A stretch of DNA of 64,000 nt from Methanobacteriota archaeon (lineage in GTDB: Archaea > Thermoplasmatota > E2 > JACPAO01 > JAHWKR01): the NCBI GenBank assembly GCA_019347805.1, contig JAHWKR010000005.1, positions 34,823-98,822 of the forward strand, in the 5' to 3' direction. The notes beneath the pieces were generated by a model that did not search any database, was not told the origin of the DNA, and was given only the letters and a program-made list of their open reading frames with translations. Every line of letters begins with the position of its first letter. Position 1 is the first letter of the stretch. Position numbers and translations under genes: made by a program. Positions 58,430 to 64,000 of this stretch are shown here, piece after piece.

Positions 58430-58569
58430 ACCGTCCAGATGTGGTTCTGATTTTGCCCACTCTCCGGTCTATTTCTCCTTTAGACCCCTCGATCTGTGAC
58501 CCCATCCATGCTGGTCCGTCTCAACCTATTTGACCGGTGTCCGGCTCACCCCGTCCCGGAGGCAACGCC

Positions 58570-59856
58570 ATGGCCGAAGAACCCCTCGTCCACAACTACA
58601 ACGTCGAAGCCCCCCTCGAGCGCAACCTTCCCGAGAAGGTCGTCTTCTGGGACGAGACCCTGCGCGACGGGGAACAGACGCCAGGCGTCTACTTCACCAT
58701 CGAAGAGAAGGTCGAACTCGCCCGGCTCATCTCCGACATCGGCGTCGACGTCATGAACGTCGGCATCCCCGCCGTCTCGAACGGCGAGGTGAAAGCAGTC
58801 AAGAAGATCACCGAACAAGGGCTCGAAGCCTCCGTGTTGGGTGCGGCGCGCACGATCCGCGGCGACATCGACGCCTGTTTGAAAGCCGACGTCGACGAAT
58901 GCGCCGCGTTTATCGCCGCCTCCCCCGTCCACCTCAAGTACAAGCTCAAGATGAGCGAAGAGAAAGCCATCGAGACCGCCGTCGACGCGGTGGAATATGC
59001 GGTCGACCACGGTCTCAAGACCACTTTCGTCACCGAAGACACGGTCCGCAGCGACTGGGGCCTCGTCGAACGCATCTACAACGCCGCCATCGACGCCGGC
59101 GCCGAACGCATCCTCTATTGTGACACGGTCGGCGTCATGACCCCCACCGCCATGCACTGGTGGCTCAAAGAGGTCCGCAAACGCGTCCCCGCCGCCAAGC
59201 ACGGCGTCGAAGAAGGTGTCCACATCCACAACGACTTCGGCATGGCCACCGCACTCAACATGGCGGCGCTCGAGGAGGGTGTCCAATGCGTCAACACCAC
59301 CTTCGGAGGCTTGGGGGAGCGGGCCGGCAACACCCCCTTCGAAGAGGTCGTCATGGCGCTGGAGTTGCTGTACGACCACCGCACCGGAATCAAGCTCGAC
59401 CAGATCCACGCTGTTTCCAAGAAGGTCGAAGAATACTCGGGCGTGCCCCTTGCCATCACCAAGCCCATCACCGGCTACAACGCCTTCACCCACGAATCGG
59501 GCATCCACACCGACGGCGTCATCAAGAACACCCTCACCTACGAACCCATCCAGGTCGAGACGCTCGCCCGCGAGCGCCGCTTCGTCTTCGGCAAACACAC
59601 CGGCACCCACGCCGTCGCCGCGCGCCTCGAGCAATACGGCATCAAGGACACGCCGAAAGAGAAGCTCGTCGAGGTCGCCAACCACATCAAGGACAAGACC
59701 GAAGGCGAGACCAAGGAGAAGGTCACCGAGTTCATCCACCACTACCGCGACTGGGACCAGAATCACAAAGGCGTGAACGACCAGGAGTTCTGGGAGATCT
59801 GCGCCAAGGTGGGGATCCAGGTGCCCAAGGGTGAGAAGGTCAAGGCGACGGCTTGA
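58570..59856 (+). CDS. Homocitrate/isopropylmalate/citramalate synthase family enzyme
   Basis: A 428-residue HMGL-like TIM-barrel Claisen condensing enzyme. Catalytic motifs are DETLRDGEQTPGVYFT, HIHNDFGMATALNMAALEEGV, FGGLGERAGNTPFEE and HESGIHTDGV. These match acetyl-CoA-dependent condensation with a 2-oxoacid; whether the product is homocitrate, isopropylmalate or citramalate cannot be decided. No LeuA-type regulatory C-terminal domain, only a helical tail. ATG 58570 is preferred because GGAGG at 58558-58562 precedes it. Confidence 0.84.
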   Translation: MAEEPLVHNYNVEAPLERNLPEKVVFWDETLRDGEQTPGVYFTIEEKVELARLISDIGVDVMNVGIPAVSNGEVKAVKKITEQGLEASVLGAARTIRGDIDACLKADVDECAAFIAASPVHLKYKLKMSEEKAIETAVDAVEYAVDHGLKTTFVTEDTVRSDWGLVERIYNAAIDAGAERILYCDTVGVMTPTAMHWWLKEVRKRVPAAKHGVEEGVHIHNDFGMATALNMAALEEGVQCVNTTFGGLGERAGNTPFEEVVMALELLYDHRTGIKLDQIHAVSKKVEEYSGVPLAITKPITGYNAFTHESGIHTDGVIKNTLTYEPIQVETLARERRFVFGKHTGTHAVAARLEQYGIKDTPKEKLVEVANHIKDKTEGETKEKVTEFIHHYRDWDQNHKGVNDQEFWEICAKVGIQVPKGEKVKATA

Positions 59857-60248
59857 ACGAACGATCGGCGGGAAGTCGCGCTATCGTCTGGCTCGGGCTC
59901 GCAGGACTCCTACCTGTCACGCTTTCGGGCTGTGTCGTGGGCGTCGACGGATTCCCCACCTACATCGTCAATGAGACCGACCGTGACATCATCTTCGACC
60001 TTGTCTTCATCGACGGGACGAACGGTACCGAACTGTTCAACCGGATCCTGCACATCCCCGCAGATTCACGGAGCGACCACTTCACCGACACGATCCCGGA
60101 GAACACCGAGATGACGGTCATCGGTCGCGTCCATGGAGGGCCGACGGGGGAAAGGTCTCTGGATCGCGGTCACGCCGGCGGGTCCTGCATCCTCCATGGT
60201 CATGTCACAGATATGGGGGTCTGGTTCGGTATGGATGTCCTCGACTGA
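59853..60248 (+). CDS. Small exported lipoprotein
   Basis: A 131-residue protein from a TTG overlapping the previous stop (TTGA). Signal peptide IVWLGLAGLLPVTLSGC, whose LSGC is a lipobox, then a beta-rich domain with no recognised family. It opens a stretch of lower-GC, secreted-protein genes. TTG starts at such overlaps occur elsewhere in this genome, but confidence in the exact start is limited. Confidence 0.5.
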   Translation: MNERSAGSRAIVWLGLAGLLPVTLSGCVVGVDGFPTYIVNETDRDIIFDLVFIDGTNGTELFNRILHIPADSRSDHFTDTIPENTEMTVIGRVHGGPTGERSLDRGHAGGSCILHGHVTDMGVWFGMDVLD

Positions 60249-60284
60249 GCACGTCAGGAGGGGGCAAATCGAAAACTGCCGTCC

Positions 60285-61274
60285 TCATGTCTTCGATGGT
60301 GGAAGCGGAAGCACGACCACGTGGATGTCATGGTAGGACCGCGACTCCGAAACCGTGACCGTCCATTGGCCGGACTCTGCGGAAACGACATCCATCTGAC
60401 GCGAATGAACCGGCGCCACGAGCGCACCCACGGGGCCGATCCTGACGGCCTTACCGCCATGGCTCTTCTGGATCAACGTCATGTCTTTCCCGCTCGGACT
60501 TGTGATATCTACGGTATCTCCATCGGCCGAATACACCTTCACAAAGACAAAACCAGGCTCGTCTAGTCTGAAGCTAAAGGTCGATCTAGATGTCGCCCCG
60601 ACGTGGGGACCGATCGGGCCATTGATCGATGCGCGGAAAGTCTCAGAAAAATCTCCATCAGAATGGACAGCCCTGATGGCCGAGCCATTGAGGTGCGATG
60701 TCACAGCCAATCCGTCGCCTTGGATCGAAGCAGTGAACTCTTGACCGAACGTGGCGCCGAATATCCAGTAGTATCGTCCAGCGTCCAGTTCGATCTTGCC
60801 AGTCGGCGGGGATGGGCCTCCCAACATCCGGAACCGGGAAGAATCGCCAGCATTCGGCTCCGGTTGGACCGACATACCGCCATACTCTCCAGAGAACGCA
60901 TACCAGTGGTTTGTACCTGGTAAGAACTGGTATAGATGGTTCCAAGCCGAAGGGCGTACGATTCCATCAGGATCCACCTGGAAGACGTCCATGTTCAGGT
61001 CGAAGGAGGCAGATCCAACAAGAACGTTGAATCCGAATTCTGGCTCGCCCTCGGATTGGCGGAGCCGAATGAAATGTTCGAGCTCATAATGGACAGTCTG
61101 TGCCGTCGGCACATCGATCGCATATACGACGGACCCCGCGTCGGACGCACCAGATACTGTTATGGCGTTCGCGCTCTCAGAGGCGGAGACCTCCCCTTGT
61201 GGATGGCCTCCCATTGAGATAGGTGCTGCCACGAGCGTCATGACGATCAAGAGGTTGAGAGCGACAGTCTTCAT
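60285..61274 (-). CDS. Secreted protein of unknown function
   Basis: A 329-residue protein with signal peptide KTVALNLLIVMTLVAAPISMG and a predominantly beta, Ser/Gly-rich exported domain, without membrane anchors or Cys. Repeated sandwich-like segments include IDVPTAQTVHYELEHFIRL and FRLDEPGFVFVKVYSADGD, the latter resembling pre-peptidase C-terminal type domains. Codon use and GC are lower than in neighbouring genes. No specific family. Divergent from the beta-helix gene at 61450. Confidence 0.6.
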   Translation of the reverse strand: MKTVALNLLIVMTLVAAPISMGGHPQGEVSASESANAITVSGASDAGSVVYAIDVPTAQTVHYELEHFIRLRQSEGEPEFGFNVLVGSASFDLNMDVFQVDPDGIVRPSAWNHLYQFLPGTNHWYAFSGEYGGMSVQPEPNAGDSSRFRMLGGPSPPTGKIELDAGRYYWIFGATFGQEFTASIQGDGLAVTSHLNGSAIRAVHSDGDFSETFRASINGPIGPHVGATSRSTFSFRLDEPGFVFVKVYSADGDTVDITSPSGKDMTLIQKSHGGKAVRIGPVGALVAPVHSRQMDVVSAESGQWTVTVSESRSYHDIHVVVLPLPPSKT

Positions 61275-61412
61275 TGCACGACCTGATCCTAAACCAGGAC
61301 GGAGTTCAGCCTTAGAAATGGATTTTGGTCATGTTCCGCTAATCGGATCCATCGCCCGGCCCTACACGCGGAGCGAGCTGAGTATTTCTAAGTCTTCGAG
61401 AGGCGAGGCGTA

Positions 61413-61421
61413 CCTTTATAC
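61413..61421 (+). promoter_or_regulatory. TATA box for the beta-helix protein gene
   Basis: CCTTTATAC, with the start codon at 61450 implying a short leader of a few bases. Confidence 0.5.
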
Positions 61422-61449
61422 CTGAGTGTGCGGCTCCTTAACCTGCGGT

Positions 61450-62277
61450 ATGGTGAAGGCTCCTCTCGTCGTGGCCCTGTTCATGGTGACGCTCCTGTAC
61501 GGAAGCCTGGGGAGCCACGCCGACGGTGCGCAGACGATCGGACTCGTCGAACGGGGACCAATCCACATCTTCTACCCTGAGGACTACACGGCTGCCAACG
61601 GGATCACTGGCGGGAGTGGAACGGAGGATGATCCTTACGTCATTAGCGGATGGAAAATCGAGGCACAAAATAAGAGTGCCATTGGCATTATCGTTCACTT
61701 TCCGACTGTAATCTCAGGAAATTTCTTAAACAGTGGAGTAACAGCGATTAGCACGAGTGGCCCTGAATCTTTGTCGATTCGCGACAATTACTTGATCGGG
61801 ACGGGGTCGGGAGCTAAGGGACTGCGAGCCTCGACGCCTCATTTGGAAGTTTCACAAAACATGTTTGTCGGAGGGAGTTCCGGAATTATACTAGCTACGG
61901 ATAAGGCAGAAATTGTCGGAAATATCTTCGGTGATCATTTCTCCACACACATTACATACCTTGACAGAGGTCATGAGGAACAAGGGCTAAGAGATGTGCT
62001 GCTCGTGGAGGGAAACGATTTTGATGTGAGTGGTCGGTGGGTTGTGATATCGGCTAACTATGCAAGCCCCTTTCACTCCGTCAATCTCATCGATGCCCGT
62101 GACAACTATTGGGGTCATCCGGACGGACCGCGGTTCCGGTCGCATCTTGGCTGCTGCTTCAATGTGGAGGATGTGGAGGATCCGCGTGAGGGGGGAGGCT
62201 TTGTCGGGCCTGGAGTCTTGGCTTGGCCGTACGAATCAACGCCTGTCCAAGGGGCAGGTCCCACTTGGAGCCCCTAG
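61450..62277 (+). CDS. Secreted right-handed beta-helix protein (NosD-like)
   Basis: A 275-residue exported protein with signal peptide VALFMVTLLYGSLGSHA, then YVISGWKIEAQNKSAIGIIVH, AISTSGPESLSIRDNYLIG, LEVSQNMFVGGSSGIILATD and AEIVGNIFGDHF, the periodic turns of a NosD/PbH1 parallel beta-helix; near the end is NYWGHPDGP, a common closing motif of archaeal beta-helix proteins. Likely surface-bound or secreted polysaccharide- or metal-related. The coding region is distinctly AT-richer than the rest of the window. Confidence 0.7.
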   Translation: MVKAPLVVALFMVTLLYGSLGSHADGAQTIGLVERGPIHIFYPEDYTAANGITGGSGTEDDPYVISGWKIEAQNKSAIGIIVHFPTVISGNFLNSGVTAISTSGPESLSIRDNYLIGTGSGAKGLRASTPHLEVSQNMFVGGSSGIILATDKAEIVGNIFGDHFSTHITYLDRGHEEQGLRDVLLVEGNDFDVSGRWVVISANYASPFHSVNLIDARDNYWGHPDGPRFRSHLGCCFNVEDVEDPREGGGFVGPGVLAWPYESTPVQGAGPTWSP

Positions 62278-62289
62278 GAGAGAAATAGG

Positions 62290-62604
62290 ATGTTGAGGAA
62301 GAGTATAGTGGTGGTTCTGGCCGCCTTGGCAACGCTAACGGGATTCGCCGCACCCGCGGTAGCAAGCGACGACTGTGAGTTTACAGAAGATTACATCGGA
62401 GGGCATAACTTTGTCTTCACGTGCGATGACGGGTGGCTCAACCCATATGTGGTAGTCGATCAACTTGGTGAGACAATGCCTTGTGTCGATGTGAGGATCG
62501 AGGACCTTTTTACGTTGCACGTGAAAATCCCAACGACATGCATCCGTGAAGACGGGGGCATCGCGGTTGCAACGATTGGCACGGTCTCCGTATCGAACAG
62601 CTAG
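62290..62604 (+). CDS. Small secreted Cys-containing protein
   Basis: A 104-residue protein: signal peptide SIVVVLAALATLTGFAAPAVA, then a short beta-rich mature domain with four Cys (DDCEF, FTCDD, MPCVD, TTCIR) that could form two disulfides. No family recognised. AGGAGAGAAATAGG ahead of the ATG provides a Shine-Dalgarno-like site; it is 12 nt from the beta-helix gene and probably co-transcribed. Confidence 0.58.
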   Translation: MLRKSIVVVLAALATLTGFAAPAVASDDCEFTEDYIGGHNFVFTCDDGWLNPYVVVDQLGETMPCVDVRIEDLFTLHVKIPTTCIREDGGIAVATIGTVSVSNS

Positions 62605-62765
62605 GCCCGCGTCTGTGGCCATCCTCCCTCCACTGGGGCCATTCCCGAATATCTCTGACGCTGGATCGAAGAAGCCCGTAGCCGCCTGGAAAAATACAGT
62701 AGCACCCGGTCCTGATCGGGCGGACCTGGACCGGATCCGTCCATCGCACCTCCACATGTATCCCT

Positions 62766-62838
62766 GGTCACGACACCCGTGACCAAACCCTCAAGTCCGA
62801 CGGAACCGCAAGTCCCTTCGGTCCGACTTCTCGGACCG
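62766..62838 (+). promoter_or_regulatory. Two perfect hairpins upstream of the hemerythrin gene
   Basis: GGTCACG/CGTGACC (62766-62772, 62778-62784) and CGGTCCGA/TCGGACCG (62819-62826, 62831-62838); the second ends 10 nt before the ATG. Candidate leader structure or end of the upstream operon. Confidence 0.3.
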
Positions 62839-62848
62839 GTGAACGAAC

Positions 62849-63313
62849 ATGGCTGACGACGCGATCCAGATGCTCAAGGACGACCACAAGAAGGTCAAGC
62901 AACTCCTCAAGGACCTCACCTCCGGTTCCGGTGACAAGAAGGAGACCCTCAGGAAGATCGAGAAGGAGGTCCAGACCCACACCCATCTCGAAGAGACCAT
63001 CTTCTATCCCGCATACCGGAAAGAGCTCGACACGATCGAAGGAAAGGACCTGGTCGAAGAGAGCCTCGAAGAGCACCACCTCGTCGACAAGATCCTGGAA
63101 GACCTGAACGGCCTCAAGGTCGACAGCGCCGAGTTCCGCGGCCGCTGCACGGTGCTCAAGGAGATGATCGAGCACCACATCAAGGACGAAGAAAAAGAGA
63201 TGCTCCCCAAGGCCGAGAAACAGATCAGCAAGACCAAGCTGGAAGAGATCGGCAAGCGGATGAAACAGGAGAAACAGGAATTCAAGCCGGAGCGTGTCAT
63301 CAAAGTCTCATGA
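62849..63313 (+). CDS. Hemerythrin-domain (HHE) protein
   Basis: A 154-residue four-helix-bundle protein with the complete set of di-iron ligands: DDHKKV, HTHLEETIFYP, EEHHLVDKIL and MIEHHIKDEEKEMLP. Bacterial and archaeal relatives bind oxygen or react with NO or act in iron and redox stress. The C-terminal helix is extended and lysine-rich. The stop overlaps the next gene (ATGA). Upstream leader has two hairpins. Confidence 0.88.
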   Translation: MADDAIQMLKDDHKKVKQLLKDLTSGSGDKKETLRKIEKEVQTHTHLEETIFYPAYRKELDTIEGKDLVEESLEEHHLVDKILEDLNGLKVDSAEFRGRCTVLKEMIEHHIKDEEKEMLPKAEKQISKTKLEEIGKRMKQEKQEFKPERVIKVS

Positions 63314-63876
63314 GCGGTGACGGAGCCAAGGGCGCGAAGTCCTACAAAGAGAAGAAGACCCACAAGGGCAAGACCTATTCCGGGATGCGCGTCGGCGGCG
63401 TCCACTCCTGGACCTATCCCGACGGCAGTTGGAAAGAACGCAAGGTCGACCCGAAACGGTGGGAATTCACCTACGCCTCACGCAAGGACCGCGACCGCCG
63501 CGCGCCCAAAGGCTCCGGCGCCGGAGAAGGCTCCGGCTACCACTGGTACATCACCGCCCACCAGTGGGTCCGCAAGCTCGACGCCAACCGCTACGCCACC
63601 TTCATGGAAGGCAACAAGCGGCTCATCTCGTTCCAGAAGCCCGACTGGCAGGTCTGGAACAGCCAGTTCAAGAACCAGAGATCGGCCGACCAACGGGTCA
63701 TCGAAGCGTTGGAGGACGAGATCGAGCGCGTCCGAGAAGCCCCCAAGATGGAGAACCCGTGGGAGATCCCGACGTACGAGAACCTCATCCTCCCCAAGAT
63801 CGAGAAGGAGGAACGGGAACGGGAGATGATCACCGCCATCGTGCGGGAAGAGGAGCTGGCGGCGGCAGGACTGTGA
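63310..63876 (+). CDS. Protein of unknown function coupled to hemerythrin
   Basis: A 188-residue basic, aromatic-rich protein: GMRVGGVHSWTYPDGSWKER, KRWEFTYASRKDRDRRAPKGSGAGEGSGYHWYI, LDANRYATFMEG, and a charged helical C-terminus. The regular Trp/Tyr/Gly spacing suggests a folded, conserved domain, but no family is recognised. It starts by a four-base overlap with the hemerythrin gene, so co-translation is expected. A link to DNA protection or redox stress is a guess. Confidence 0.6.
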   Translation: MSGDGAKGAKSYKEKKTHKGKTYSGMRVGGVHSWTYPDGSWKERKVDPKRWEFTYASRKDRDRRAPKGSGAGEGSGYHWYITAHQWVRKLDANRYATFMEGNKRLISFQKPDWQVWNSQFKNQRSADQRVIEALEDEIERVREAPKMENPWEIPTYENLILPKIEKEEREREMITAIVREEELAAAGL

Positions 63877-63946
63877 ACACGCACACCGATCTCTCCCCAC
63901 CCTTTTTCACAAAACGCTCAAGTGAGCCCTCTTGCTCCACTATGTG

Positions 63947-64000
63947 ATGCCCCACCCCATCACCGCCTCCGGCTCCTTGGAAGAACTCCTTGCGAAATGG
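63947..64000 (+). CDS. Partial gene at the right edge
   Basis: An ATG at 63947 (or GTG at 63944) opens a frame of 18 codons, MPHPITASGSLEELLAKW, running off the window. A TATA-like CACAAAACG at 63908-63916 precedes it by about 35 nt. Too short to assign. Confidence 0.35.
   Translation, partial: MPHPITASGSLEELLAKW

Overview
The window looks like a chromosomal segment of a GC-rich (about two thirds G+C by eye) archaeon, most plausibly a Thermoplasmatota-type euryarchaeon. Archaeal marks are class I lysyl-tRNA synthetase, the Nob1 rRNA endonuclease, two DUF504 (UPF0248) proteins, a TIP49/RuvBL-derived protein, a C-terminal archaeosortase-like sorting signal, and a promoter grammar of TATA boxes (CTTAAAA, CTTTTAA, TTTATAA) 26-28 nt upstream of the start codon, meaning leaderless mRNAs. 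Against this background sit genes of bacterial type: gyrA/gyrB, NAD-dependent ligA, PolX with a PHP domain, topoisomerase IB, AdoCbl-dependent ribonucleotide reductase and the ergothioneine genes egtB, egtD and egtC. This mixture is typical of Thermoplasmatota; Haloarchaea are less likely because the proteins are not uniformly acidic.

Layout. 1-3.2 kb: methylmalonyl-CoA epimerase, then a minus-strand operon of two membrane proteins, a thiolase-fold protein whose nucleophilic Cys is replaced by Pro, and its DUF35 partner. 3.3-6.1 kb: a Gly-rich membrane protein, arginase, and a ParA/winged-helix pair. 6.2-15.3 kb: membrane and secreted proteins, tandem DUF504 genes, a PanE-like reductase and an LVIVD propeller. 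15.5-19.9 kb: a DNA-repair operon polX - two tiny basic disordered proteins - ligA. 20.3-29.2 kb: amidohydrolase, lysS-DUF4438, tRNA-Ser(UGA), response regulator, CYTH protein, NSUN-type RNA m5C methyltransferase with Nudix, and a dodecin-like protein. 29.5-35.1 kb: membrane-anchored regulator, SDR, peroxiredoxin, histidine kinase and a nuclease-domain protein. 35.1-41.1 kb: ribonucleotide reductase behind a structured leader, a GFA protein, an SLC13 permease with RCK domains, and a structured intergenic RNA candidate. 41.1-45.7 kb: lipoprotein and the egtB-egtD-egtC operon. 45.9-55.8 kb: TIP49-like relic, PAP2 phosphatase, gyrA/gyrB, nob1, MBL hydrolase, CoA-binding protein. 56-59.9 kb: topoisomerase IB, Rho-N/DUF7218 protein, RimK-like ligase, homocitrate/isopropylmalate synthase-family enzyme. 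59.9-62.6 kb: a lower-GC island of four secreted proteins. 62.8-64 kb: hemerythrin, a conserved-looking unknown and a truncated gene.

Functionally the window combines DNA topology and repair (gyrase, TopIB, PolX, LigA, nuclease), redox and electrophile defence (ergothioneine, peroxiredoxin, GFA, MBL, hemerythrin), RNA maturation and decoding, acyl-CoA metabolism, and a large set of exported lipoproteins. No insertion sequence, integrase or CRISPR array was seen.
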